64,000 bases of DNA, taken from contig CATQJL010000112.1 of NCBI GenBank assembly GCA_958299035.1, forward strand, positions 54,541,140 through 54,605,139, in the 5' to 3' direction. This DNA comes from Cylicocyclus nassatus. Its lineage: Eukaryota; Nematoda; Chromadorea; Rhabditida; Strongylidae. Both the position numbers and the translations under genes were made by a program. The notes under the pieces are model-generated. The model made no database searches and was not told where the DNA came from. It saw nothing but the letters and a program-made list of their open reading frames with translations. Each line of letters opens with the position of its first letter. The stretch's first letter is position 1. Below are positions 11,752 through 23,400 of the stretch, one piece after another.

Positions 11752-12035
11752 CTAGTTGACTTACCCGGCTCCGCAGGGCCCTGTCATTATTATATTCGTA
11801 ATCAGCATGCTCGATTACCCACCTGTGCCAACTGCCCCGTGCTCAAATTTTGCAAAAAATCGATAAAATCGATATCGATCGATGACGAAAAGTAGCCTAT
11901 GACACCCGCCGGGGCCCGAAGTGTATGTGTGCCAAGTTTGGTCCGGATCGGTTCAGAAATGGAATTTTCTATTCGGAACATACGTACAGACATACAGACA
12001 GACAGACAAACAGACATTCAGCTTTATATGTAAGA
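11752..12035 (-). mobile_element. Helitron-like non-autonomous element
   Basis: Read on the minus strand it starts TCTTACATATAAAGCTGAATG, continues with a (CTGT)n tract, and ends GGAGCCGGGTAAGTCAACTAG followed by T. The TC start, the hairpin-capable GC-rich 3' end, the CTAG terminus and A/T target without duplication are Helitron features. It shares its whole body with the larger copy at 36675-37170, including GGGCCCCGGCGGGTGTCATA and ATCGATCGATATCGATTTTA. Confidence 0.65.
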
Positions 12036-13672
12036 TAGAAAAAAATATTTTACAAATTGAAATTGTTGCATAAGCATTCTTGAATGAATTCTTTTAGAAT
12101 TTTTGGTGCAAGATTTACGTTCCCACCAACTTTTTCTTTCTGGTTCAGCTACTTTACTCTTATCATCTAAGATTATATTGATTCAATTGAGATTATTCCA
12201 ATGTAGCAAAACACTGAGAGATAACCAATATGAATCATTCGATATGAGTGACAACAGAGCATTTCAAATGAAATATGAAAACACATCGGCGTTTGTCCAG
12301 CTGTGAAAATGGATTATGGTCGAAGTGCGAAAGAAAATTGCCTGTTACATGTGCGAAATCAATCAAGCACAAGAAAAGAAAATTAGAGTTTGTGACGGAT
12401 GGAATGTTCGAGATATGCATGACTGAGCTTTGTCTAATGGCTCAAAGTCTCTAATTTAATAAGCTCACTAAATGTAAAATATCCGTTGAAATCAAAACGT
12501 AAAAAAAGAATCAAAGCTAATTTATAGGTATAAATGGAATGTGGAATCAGATTAAATAGAGTGGAACAACCAAAACTTTCTAAAATTATACATTTAGAGG
12601 GATTTTCCAGAAAAGAATAACGCAATGAAACCAAGTTTCGTGCGAGATTTAATATAGATTCATAAGGTTTTTGCTATGTTCCCAGATTATGAAATGTAGC
12701 GCGCAAATCTGCCTGAAAAATCAAATCAAAAAGTAAGTTATGATCATTCACAGATATTTTAGGTGAATAAAGTGAGTCAGGACCACGATAAACAATTTAC
12801 ACTTAATCAATGCCAACGGATAAATTTAAGTATCCACAAGTCCAAGAGGGAAATGTGTATAAAACAGTCCCAACAACTTCCACTGTTTTACAGTCGATAA
12901 ATACTAAAAAAATAGTGTCCAAAACTTTCTTTATCTTTATCGTTACACTCGAGGTGCACCATTTAGACTATAAAATAATGTTAGTAGGGGCAATCATCTC
13001 AGACACTCGAAAAAAAAAAGAAATGAAAGAAACTCAATAATGTATGAGCAAAACACACCACAAACCAACACACCAACAGCACCCTTATAATAGGGCCCGA
13101 TGGAGCTATAGGTGCTCGGTTATAATGGTAAAACAGCGCCCGACCTAGAACGAGAGAATGGTAAATACGGTCCCTGGTTTTTCACGTGGGAGCTGGTAGG
13201 AAGGTGTGAAATTAGTTGAGAGGCATTAACATATGGAACTGTCCAACAGCATTTCAAATGTCTCAATAGTGGCCAAGAAATACAAATCTTAGTTCTTGCC
13301 CAGACCGTAATCAAAGTACTCGAGGGTGCTGATTGGTCCGCTCAGATGGATACAGTCTGGCCTAGGGCTTAGTAACGGAAGTTCCTTATTTGCCTCACAG
13401 TGAAGTAATGGAGTGAGTTTGAATTTGATCTACAGATCTACAGAGCATGTAATGAACCTAATTTCTGAATTACTAATTCTTGCCGCTCTTGTAGGATTAC
13501 TGTAATATTTTTTCGCGTTGCTTGGGATAAGTATGCGTGAGGTTAAATTGGTATTGATCCTCGTTGTAGTACCTTAAAATGGGGAAAAAATAACTATTAT
13601 TACTTTTCTGAAAATTTTCTGCAAATTCATATTCTTAATTAGTGCATTTTACCTTGTCTTGCAATCTATAGT
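12036..13672. other. No recognised gene
   Basis: AT-rich DNA with scattered short frames. Near 13121 the words TTATAATGGTAAAA and GCGCCCGA occur together, as they do near 16925; this may mark a small degraded repeat. Nothing else is supported. Confidence 0.4.
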
Positions 13673-13811
13673 TTACTCAGGCTGGTCCACAGCCCAGTGC
13701 AGCTCCATGCCAGCGGAACCGAAGTGCATGCATATTAACTGTGCGTATTGATCGATTGACGTCGGCACGGTGTTGGCACGGCGCTGACACAACTCCGGCA
13801 CATGGACAATT
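13673..13811 (-). CDS. Possible coding exon, unrecognised
   Basis: After acceptor GCTTTTAG the frame gives VHVPELCQRRANTVPTSIDQ, then YAQLICMHFGSAGMELHWAV and DQPE before TAA. It is richer in GC than its flanks and has few rare residues, so it may be a terminal exon. No domain recognised and no neighbouring exon found. A CAG close to the stop could instead serve in a splice junction. Confidence 0.22.
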
Positions 13812-14748
13812 CTAAAAGCTGTCTTAGAGAAAGGAACTATGAACAATAATTTTCTTCCTAGTTCGAAGCGAATATATAAACTCAAGCTTACAAAGCAATT
13901 AGGCATACTTTTGAGATTCTGCAAATTCCTACTCAAAAATGACAAAAGCAATTTTTCTAAAAGCAAACAAGAAGAACAGCGCTAGTTTTTTGAAGGAAGT
14001 GAATGGTTGCAGGGCTTTTGCAAGAGAAATCTGCAGTTGACAACAAAAGACCTTCAATATATGCGTTGTGACGAATGTGTCTTACGTGTTACCCGGCAAA
14101 AACATCAATTTTCTATTCAGAAATGTAATAGCTTAAAGCCTTAGCGATAAGCAAAGCAGAGAAAATTGCCTCTACTATTTTTTCAGCCAACGTCAGAAGC
14201 ATTGCAGTGCTCATGCGGCAAGTAAAACTCCGGAATTGAGTACTTCTTACCGTTTCCTCGACTTTCTCCCTAATAACAAGTCCGAAGGCAAATGTCAAGA
14301 CACGTTCTTTGCCCCTTGTAATCCAGCTTTTGCTAGTTTTTGGCCTTGGGCTCTTTGCAGGTTATGCCGTGAGCGATTAGCCGGCTAAATGATGTTCAAC
14401 GGATGGATTTATGTTGCAAGAAAGTTTAACAGATGATGTCAAAATTGGCAAACGTCCAAGGAACTAGGTTGTAACAGAAGTCTTGCACCAAAATTTTTTG
14501 GAAATCTGTAAGCTCTCCAAAGACAGTGAAACTATCTGAAGTGATGAATGATCGAATGAAATAAAGTGGAGATGAAGCCGGACAAAGACAAGCTATTGTT
14601 GAATTTTTTTCAATTTCAGTCACGGAAAATGTTAGGACTTTTGAATTGTGTTTCATGACCCTCTTCTATTTTTCACGAAGGACTATGCGTACTGATCAGA
14701 TGACTCAATCATTAGGTCATTCGGGAAGTTTTTTTCGCTTTTTGGGCC
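13812..14748. other. No recognised gene
   Basis: AT-rich sequence. Minus-strand frames at 14113-14298 and 14426-14656 have no splice context or recognisable product. Confidence 0.4.
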
Positions 14749-14751
14749 TTA

Positions 14752-14950
14752 GACCTCGGACAGAGTTCACGCGATTTGATCGTCGCGATTTAATCGCCGC
14801 GATTTTCATTCATTTTCATTTTACATTCAAAAATTTCGAGCTGGAAATCACAAACAAAATGCAAGCTGATCGGTATGCAATGAACTCTTAACAGTTGTCT
14901 CGTAGCGATTGAATCGCGACGATCTAATCGCGTGAATTCTGTCCGAGGCC
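14752..14950. mobile_element. PIF/Harbinger-like MITE with TTA duplication
   Basis: 199 bp with inverted ends GACCTCGGACAGAGTTCACG / CGTGAATTCTGTCCGAGGCC, next to TTA on both sides (14749-14751, 14951-14953). The subterminal region repeats short words of the form GATTNNATCG. It is the same family as 59032-59197. Three-base TTA duplications are typical of PIF/Harbinger; no transposase seen. Confidence 0.78.
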
Positions 14951-14953
14951 TTA

Positions 14954-16406
14954 GATGTCGGTTCGGTGCCATATTTTAAGAGATGCCTTAAGACTGATAG
15001 GGGTTGCTATATATGGATATGTAGAGAAAATCCTCGAAAATTTGAAAATCCCACCGAAGTTGCAGAAAACGCTATGTAGGGAAGTTTACATGGCTACATT
15101 CTACATATGAACACGCGATTTGCGATATGCATACTCTAACAATAAGCTCAGTCTCGAGTGTAAGCACTCAAGGAAACATCATTGTGCGCAATGCAACTTT
15201 CTAATTTCTCAGTGCCTATCAAAAAATAATAAGACCCAATAGAAATTAGCTAGTCAAAAACGCCTTTTCAAGCTTAATTGATTTCTGTGAAATTATTTCG
15301 CAAGAAGAAGCATAAGAGCACTACGAGGGTGTTACCAGAAATTTGCTGAACACAATGAAATTTATTTGGTGGAAAAAAAGTTGGTCAGGAGAAAGTTGTG
15401 CTCGTTTGAATTTGAAGGTGCAAAAACGAAAAAACTTTCCGAATGGCCTAATAAAACTTGTAATTTCCAACTTTTTTATTTTGATCTTATTCAGATTGAA
15501 ATTATAACATGCATGATTAATTAATACATACCTTCAGCGAACAAAATAATGTTATACGAACTAAAACGGTCGCTCGAGCCTTTTTGAGCGAATTTTTGGA
15601 TTTTTGATGGAGACTTATGTTACGAACCTAATACAGTACAAGTTGTCCCTTTCTATGATTAAAACCTTAGATTTATAAGAGGCAAGACGAATCAGATTGT
15701 GCCATATTTAGTCTTCATAATCTCTTGATTGTAACACTAAATGATCTTGATATTTTTGTACATCAATAAGAAAAATAGAAGTGAAAAAAAAACAAAACGA
15801 AGACATATCCTACCCAGTTTCTTTGCAACTACTATACGAAAAAGAATAAGAATAAACATTTTACAAAAACTATCAGCAGAAAGTAAAGCCTTCCACAAGT
15901 GATATTAAACAAGACTAACCTTAACCTTCTGCTAAACAATGCAACTTCCCTCTTATGTCGATTCGGTAACTGACGACCTCAGAATTAGTCAATTAGACAA
16001 CTTAATGCATATGAGACATTCAGAAGAACAAACAAATGAACTTAGCCTGATATAACTGCGTTCAGAAATAGAAAAAAGTCTTGAAGGCCGGGCAAATCTA
16101 CGTGACCAAATTTTTCTGAAACTGATCGGGAAGTCCTATGTGAATCATTGTCCCAGCGACTGCTAAGATGGTACTTTCATAATCGAGAAATTCGTCTTCA
16201 AACCCAGCCCACACCGTCATCCATCTCGAGAAGCTAATGGTACGGTGTACCATTAGCTTCTCGAGTACGGTAGATTACGGCATAGGCTAGAACTTGATGT
16301 AGAACTTGAAACTTGTAGAACTTGATGTACGATTTCTTGACCACAGAGAAGATTCATATGAGCTGCCGCTTGGGTAATGATTTGAACAAGGCCTCCAAGA
16401 GTCCGC
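14954..16406. other. No recognised gene
   Basis: AT-rich DNA without clear exons or element ends, apart from a short inverted duplication near 16220-16262 (CTCGAGAAGCTAATGGTAC facing its complement). Confidence 0.4.
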
Positions 16407-16410
16407 TTAA

Positions 16411-16798
16411 AAGCAGCGGCTCGGCAAAATGACAGCTTTGGGATATTCATCACTCTCGGTTCCCCTAGACGAGCTAAGTCCAAGACTGTGCTTTGCAGCT
16501 TCAAAAGTAATCAATAACCCGCTTTTCCAGACGTGAAAAGTGTTATTTGGGCGGACCGCGTATCCTGCTCTCTAGAGGGCGATTGGCTTGTGAGTGGAGA
16601 TACCGTACCTACCGTACCTAAGAGCCAATCGCGCTCAAGGACAGGCATACGCCGTCCGCCCAAATATCACTTTGCACTTCTACAAAAGCGGGTTATTGAT
16701 ATCTTTTGAAGCTGCAAGGCAAGTCTTGGACTTAGCTCATCCAGTGGAACCGAGAACGATGAATATCCCAAATTCCTTATTCTGCCGAGTCGCTGCCT
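16411..16798. mobile_element. TTAA-type MITE
   Basis: 388 bp next to TTAA (16407-16410) and TCAA (16799-16802), with inverted ends close to AAGCAGCGGCTCGGCAAAAT. The halves are inverted relative to each other: GGACTTAGCTCATCCAG faces CTAGACGAGCTAAGTCC. Same family as 27266-27650, with which it shares the inner words AATAACCCGCTTTTCCAG and GATTGGCT. Confidence 0.75.
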
Positions 16799-17122
16799 TC
16801 AAGAAGTCTAAGCTAACTTCTACTTCTACATTCAATCAAGTCGTTGTTGATCAATCTCCCAACCATTGACGGGCGCGCTAGCTTACTGCCATAAAATGCA
16901 CCCAATCGGGAGATGTGAGGTCGCTTATAATGGTAAAAAGCGCCCAATCAGCGATCGGGCGATCATTTTGCCCCAAAAAATTCGTGTTTTATCATCATAG
17001 TGTATTCCCTCTGAGCAAAGCAGAACATTTGACCCAGGTTGCAATTTCAAATGATACAAATCCAAACGAGCAGTATTTGCCCGTAACCTAGCAGAACAAG
17101 AGAAAAGCAAAAAGAAAATCTA

Positions 17123-17313
17123 CCCTATATTTAGATGTATAAGCCGCATAGCTCTAAAGGAGAACACAAAAAGACTCCTTTTGCCGTGGGGCGCATTAAG
17201 TGAAAGCAATGTGGCGAGAAAGTGACCGCTTCGCGAGAGACATGCGCAGCAGCAGCTTGAGTTTACTCGCGTTTAGAACAAAGCAGGTGCGGCTTATACA
17301 TCTAAAAATAGGG
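17123..17313. mobile_element. Tc1/mariner- or pogo-like MITE with TA duplication
   Basis: 191 bp with inverted ends CCCTATATTTAGATGTATAA and TTATACATCTAAAAATAGGG, next to TA (17121-17122, 17314-17315). The ends resemble those of the elements at 7419 and 57502 (CCCTAATTT, then GTATAAG), so it may be a distant relative. Confidence 0.72.
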
Positions 17314-17388
17314 TATTTCTACAAAAGAGAGGACGCTACAAATGCATCTACAAATTCCGTAAATATTCAGCTCTCATAAAAGCTTTAA

Positions 17389-17704
17389 AGGCAGTAGATC
17401 GGCAGAATAAGACCCGTGACAAAACAAGGTCACAGGGTAGGAGCCCCCATATGGAACCTATCGGCCAAAGTCCGATCTTTCTCTGCCACTTCTAACCCTC
17501 GAAATTTGAACGCGGAAGCAGCGCTCATCTCCTGTATTCTTCAGAGAATACAGGAGATGAGCGCTGCTTCCGCGTTGAAATTTCGAGGGTTAGAAGTGGC
17601 AGAGAAAGATCGGACTTTGGCCGATAGGTTCCATATGGGGGGGGGGGGGCTCCTACCCTGTGACCTTGTTTTGTCACGGGTCTCATTCTGCCGATCTACT
17701 GCCT
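17389..17704. mobile_element. TTAA-type MITE, nearly perfect hairpin
   Basis: 316 bp flanked by TTAA (17385-17388, 17705-17708). The ends are AGGCAGTAGATCGGCAGAAT and the arms are near-perfect complements meeting near 17545 at CTTCAGAGAATACAGG. Only a run of 13 G (17637-17649), longer than its facing C run, breaks the symmetry. The high arm identity implies recent formation or repair from one arm. A 140-codon open frame across it is a by-product. Confidence 0.8.
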
Positions 17705-17918
17705 TTAAAGACATCCAAGTTAGTCATACAAATTCCTTGTTTCCGAACCGTTCAGTGAGATTCTATAATACATACACAATTAGGGTACCCTTTGATTCAA
17801 CTGGCTTGGCCGCTGGAAGGCGGGACTTCGTGACCTAATCAAGGCTAGGTGATTGATCAGAGAGCACGCGCGCAGTAGAAACGCAGACTGCGTCGCGAGC
17901 GCGAGCGGGCCTTCTTAA

Positions 17919-18369
17919 AGGCAGTGTCCGGGCAAAATTTCGGTTTTGAGATTTTGCTTACTCGGGCCTATTCGCTATGCTGAATCCGAAAATTCATACG
18001 GGAGAGCGCGAAAACGGCAAAAAATGGTTCTAATACAGGACGGAAATTAGAGGTGGGCGGGGTCTTCCCCACCGTGATTTCACGCTCCTAACTTCTGGGG
18101 CGATCTTCTCGGTTCCGATTTGAGTCAGAACTTTGCATATGGCCGGTGGAGATGTCAAGGCGACTAGCGAAGCTGAAAAGATCGCTCCGGAAGCCAGCAG
18201 CGGGAATTCACAGTGGGGAGGACCCCGCCCACCTGCTGAATTCCCTTTTGCATTAGAGTACTTTTTCGCCATTTTTGCGCTCTCCAGTGTGTATTTTCGG
18301 GTTCAGCATAGCGAATAGGCCAGGGTAAGCACAAAATCTCAAAGTCGACTTTTTGACCGGACACTGCCT
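17919..18369. mobile_element. TTAA-type MITE
   Basis: 451 bp flanked by TTAA (17915-17918, 18370-18373), ends AGGCAGTGTCCGGGCAAAAT and TTGACCGGACACTGCCT. Contains the inner inverted pair GGTGGGCGGGGTCTTCCCCAC / GTGGGGAGGACCCCGCCCACC. Closely related to the copy in spd-2 intron 9 (50317-50769). No coding capacity. Confidence 0.82.
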
Positions 18370-18898
18370 TTAAGTCACAAAGCCCCGCCTTTCAGCCGCC
18401 AAGCCGGTTGAATTAAAGGTTATATGCCTATGTTTGATGATTATTCATAATCTTGATGTTTTATCGTCAGACGCGCAACTCGTTTTTCCGAAAAAAGGGA
18501 AAACATGATTTCTAAACTCTAGCCGAAGGTTTTTTTTAATTTAAGGAATGGAGAATAAGAACGTATAGGGATTAGTCATTCATGCGCCTATTTTCTTCAA
18601 CAAATAGGCATACCTTCATGATTTGAAAAATGAGAAGTCAAAAGAGCAGATTACGTTTCCATAGAAAGTACAGATTGCCATATAATGAGACGATCTAAGA
18701 AATTGCACTCGTCCAAATCTAATTTCAATTCGTGATGAAGCGAAAGTATCAGAGTGTTAGACTGCAATAACGATAAAAATAGCAAATTCTTGAATAACAA
18801 AATTTCCCTGCCCTCGTTTCTACATCAATTTCACTTCTCTCAGCCGCGGACACATTTCATTTTTTGTTAGTGACAGGTAGAGGACGACAAAATGAGTG

Positions 18899-19078
18899 AT
18901 GGTTGTATCGAATATTGTCGAGCGAAATGTCTCCGAGGGTGAAAAGCAATGGACTCGACACAATTCCGCCTCGGCATTTTTGCTGGCCCCTTACGCTTCG
19001 ACGAGCATCGACGACGCAGTGAGCAAAGCGGTTGCACAACGGCGCAAAAAGTGCATTTCGTCAGTGGGAGGAACATAG
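18899..19078 (+). CDS. Possible small ORF or exon, unrecognised
   Basis: 59 codons from ATG to TAG: MVVSNIVERNVSEGEKQWTR, then HNSASAFLLAPYASTSIDDA, ending in a basic Cys/Ser/Gly stretch. The stretch is GC-rich for this region with regular synonymous positions, which is why I keep it. The antisense strand is also open, a common side effect of GC-rich codons, so the strand is not certain. No homologue recognised. Confidence 0.25.
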   Translation: MVVSNIVERNVSEGEKQWTRHNSASAFLLAPYASTSIDDAVSKAVAQRRKKCISSVGGT

Positions 19079-19747
19079 TAATGGAATGTCTCATTGTAAA
19101 GTCGGAGGAAAAAATTCGGTGGAAAATGTTCCTTTTGAACGGATGTTCACATCACCCACTCACCCACTCACAGCCTTCAAGTGGGAAAAGTAAGGCAGGA
19201 ATTCTCACTTGCAAAGATATTACACTCTCAAAACGAACGGAAGCGCATATTACTCGATTGGGCGCCCGCAATGGTGAAACAGCGCTTGATCAGGATTCTA
19301 ATAAACACCGTTGATCTTTGAAATTCGAAGGTAATGTCCAGGCAGATTTGGAGAGCATTTACCAATTTCCCAAGCTTGATCGAGCGCTGTTCCACTGTTA
19401 TGAACGAACGCAAACACCCGATCTGGCGCCTGGTCATAGTAGTGGAAACGCTCGATACGGATCGGGAAATTGATAAACTTCATGGTTCCCGGGTTTCTTG
19501 CTTGGAAACTGACTGAATCCTCAGCTCCCATTGTCTAAGCGAGAGCTCACATGACTCAATCGCTGCCGAGAAATCCGACTTCGATTGCTCGTCCATACCG
19601 TCCCATACCATCCTTTTTTCAGGCGGATCAGTTAACCATGGTGAATACGGTAGAAAATGCGGTCGAGTACGTTAGTGAGTCAGTTAGAACTGTACGCCCT
19701 CGAAACTTTTGCCCAGGGCATTCCCTAAAGTATTGAATTGACTAGTT

Positions 19748-19814
19748 GCGGGTAAGTAATATGGTTTGGGCGACACAGTGTTGTTTGTCTACGCCCAAAC
19801 CATACTTTTCCCGC
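19748..19814. repeat. Short imperfect palindrome
   Basis: GCGGGTAAGTAATATGGTTT with GGGCG faces CGCCC and AAACCATACTTTTCCCGC around a 19-base loop (ACACAGTGTTGTTTGTCTA). Arms of about 24 bases. Could be the core of a lost MITE or a cruciform-prone site. Confidence 0.6.
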
Positions 19815-20479
19815 GAGGACCAATCAACCGAATGTAGAGAATACGGTCTGGGCAGAGTTTGTTAAACCTGTAACTCTGACTTCCTTGACCAAACCTATAA
19901 CGTATTCAAAATCGACCATTGGTAATCGTTCCGCTCAAAAAAGTACGGTATGGGCGAGCACTTAAACTTGAATTTGACCATAGTTGAATCACATAAACTG
20001 TCGCTTAGGCAATGGCTTATCGCTGCTGAGGCCCTCCGAATTCCACATAAGAAGTCTAGGCACCCGGGTTTGCCCGTACACTGCCACCAATGGACCAACA
20101 TGGTGTTGGAAAATCAGAATCATTACGGTCATCTCACTTGAATCGCTTTGTGTAAATGCATTATTTGCAAAATTTTACTGACGAAGTAAGAAAAGATAAA
20201 ATAGCTCGATTCATCGATGAAATCAGCACAGAAAACGATTTTTATCGAGTAGAACTATGCCCTAAAAGTGACTTTGCCCTCGATCTATCATAACCGGTTT
20301 CTAAAGTACTTGATCAGGAATGCAGGATGAAAATCCTTGTAATTCACGACTCTTGATAAATGTGCCTCATGTAATGCACTTGTGTTATCGAATTTTCCGA
20401 AAATCACATCACTTTCTCATAGCAAGTATAACTGAGGACAATGACATCATGACACTGCAATAAGCGAAAGAAAGCCAAG

Positions 20480-23400
20480 TTGATGACCCTGATTATAAAT
20501 GGTTTTGGGGGAAAGATGATGCACCAAAAAATTTTGATCGAATCTAGGCGACCAAAGGTCGAATGCTTTAAGAATACGTACTTTCAGAATCAGCCACAGT
20601 CGAGAAATTTTTGCAAGGGGAGGGGGGGGGGGGGGAAGCAGGCGATAAATTTCTTCCGAATAAAGAAGCGCGATGTCGGCCACGGTCTCCGAAGAGTTTT
20701 TATGATCCACAGAAGTTCTGCGAGCCTATTACACCAAAAATTTTAGAAAAAAGGGTGTGATATAGCAATTCACCTTTGCGGCAACATTACGGAACTATAA
20801 TACGTGCTGATATTCTAATTATTGGTATGAGATTAGGTACAGTTCGGAATATTTTTACACCTATTTTGAATGGCATAAAAAGGAACAAAGAAGTAATTCT
20901 TTACCTATCGAAAATAGCTTCTAGGTGTATGATGATAACAGTTAAAAAATTCCATCAAAAATAACTTAGCAAATGGAAATGGCAACAACTTCTCGAAGGA
21001 AGTCCAAAACTCAGTAGATCAGAAAGTTCAAACTCAAATGCACACCCAGTAATCTTTTGCATTTCCCTATCCACTAATTGCAAATTTCCAAGAAAGCAAT
21101 AAAAGATATGTTGCAGGCAGAGATTAGAAGAAAGATTGCTTCTTTGTTCTGATTACTCTTCTCTTCTAACAATCCTTAGAACCACACAAGACTGCAAAAG
21201 GTACAGGTTTTGTACTGCATTGAAGATGGGCACAATTTTGCAGATAAGTAACCATAGTGATTCCCAAAACGAAAGGATAAACTGCCGGAATGAAGGTAAA
21301 TGGATAGAATTCAGATTTGCAGAGGAATCGTCATGGGAACTCCAGACAAAGGGGAATGACGTTAAGTGGAAGAAAAGTTGTTAAAGCAAAGAATGACGTT
21401 TGATGAGAAATGGGTTTGGCTAATGTCTGCGGAAGTGAGCGATGGAATGATATCCACGAAAGTCCATTTAAAAATGGGCTTTTCGCGAATGAAACACGAA
21501 TAAAATGGGCTTAGTCCCTGCGGTGCGATAAGATAGCGCGTTCGCGAATCCATTCATTCCATACAAAAATGCTTCAGCAAACCTTTCTTCAACTTGCCTC
21601 AACCTGTTTACTCACTCTTGCAAACTCAGTCCCACCAAGTGGTCGATATCTAGGCTGATCTAACTTTACTATATCAGTCACGTGGATACTCCGTTCTTTT
21701 CCATTTCATGACACCTCATAGAATGCCATTTATTAACTATGACTATGCATCTAAATTAGTTTCAGTCCATCTAAAATCCAAGTAATATCAGGGCATTCGC
21801 TCTTCAAAACTTCTATGAATCTGCATTGAATCAAATTCGTATGTGGAGTTTTCAGCAGAAAGCAAACTTTGGCTAGACCTGCATTGCAATTTGTGAATCA
21901 AAATGCTTATCTCACAGAAAACCTTGTACTACACTACAACACAAATTCTTTTAAACTGGAAAAACTTTGGATCTGCAAAAAATTGATGGCTTCTCATGCT
22001 GTACTTTAGCAACCCCAAAACTTTCATGCAAATATGGCGTTTGATATATGAAACTGTTTTTCTTGCATCAACTGTGTGAGTTTGAGGGATGGATACTAGA
22101 ATGATGACAAACTCACTGAATTCAATTTTGCGTTTAGAACTTACTTAGGCATATACTCTGATCCCAAGTCATATGTGCTTTTGATGATCAAAGTTCTTAG
22201 GGGAAGTGCTACGAACAAATGAAGCAAAGCGGACTTATATCCGTCTCAGCATTTAGGGAATGCTTGAACCAATGCCTTTTGCTATTGGCAAGCTTATTAT
22301 AGATTTTGAACAGAATTCTAATTAACCGGTTATTGGAAAAGCTCTCGCATAATCCAGTATCAATCAGGTAACCTTTTTTCTCAACCCTAATGTGATGCTT
22401 TATTCGAAAGTAAAACAGAGTTCGCTTCGACGTTTTGGGTATTGAAAAGTGTTTTCGGTGACAAAATGACGTATCGAGAAGATTTTCTCTATAAAATGAC
22501 TTGTATAATTTTGGTAAATCGCGATTTTTTTTATATTTCTATACGAGAGCAAGAAGTGACTAATGTATAGACTATAGCTAGTAAGAAATTTTTCACAGAA
22601 TTTTCTGACTTGCTAGCGGTACTTCAGTACTTCTTGCTACCAAACTCAAAATCGCGAATTTTGAATTGCCGTCTTTGTGTCTGTCTGTCTGTCTGTCTCA
22701 ACTGTCTACGAAAAAAATTTCTTAATGATTTTCAAAGCACGTCAAGGCTGTTTGGAAAAGATAGTTTTTTGGCCTTCCTAAAGAAGATAAAACTTTTTCC
22801 GTTCGCTTAGTTTCTTAAAATTGGCTAGGGAACATATTTTCAAAAAATCGCAATCAAAAATATGCAAAAAGGTCAAAAATGGGCTTAGTCCCAGCACATC
22901 TGGCTGCTGGGAGTAAAATGGGCTTATCAGAAAGGTGAGAGAGAATGAACATGGAGGTGAACTCCATTTTGCCCCATTCTAAAATGGACTTTTGACGTCA
23001 TCTTCCGCGAGCGATAGCTCAAGTAAGCTTGAATCATTTTCATTTCACCGCTTTGCCTCGCGGTTGCGATGGGAGGAAAAATTTTGGATATCGTAAGCGG
23101 GAGCCGATTTCGACCACTTTCCAACGCGAACGAATAAAATGGACTAAGTAAGTCCATTTTCCTCCATTATGGACTTTCGTGGATATGAGTCCAGGTTAAA
23201 TTATAGCGGCTACAACATCCAGAAAGTTACCTCCTGCTCTCAAACCAAAGACAAATGGAAAGATGAGCCACGGGTACAGCAAGTGTACTGATAATTAACA
23301 CTTCAATTAAATTCCAGCTGTTTCCAGTTTCTCAATACGAAAGAAGTTGTTTCACAGCATAAAGTATCGTGTAACCGATCTCTTTTACTAGCATGTAGGG

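Larger units (their letters stand above)
18374..20480. other. Sparse region: one possible ORF and one palindrome
   Basis: AT-rich except for a GC-rich patch at about 18840-19100 (see the ORF at 18899). Words such as ACAGCGCTTGATC and GATCGAGCGCTGTTCC face each other near 19282 and 19378, hinting at an old inverted repeat. Nothing else is supported. Confidence 0.35.

Noticed and set aside
17416..17838. 140-codon plus-strand open frame
   Set aside because: It runs through both arms of a perfect hairpin MITE and a G homopolymer; the residues repeat in reverse-complement sense.
22670..22705. (CTGT)n tract as another Helitron-like element
   Set aside because: No TCTTATATATAAAGC start, no GGAGCCGGGTAAG or CTAG end nearby; treated as a plain microsatellite.
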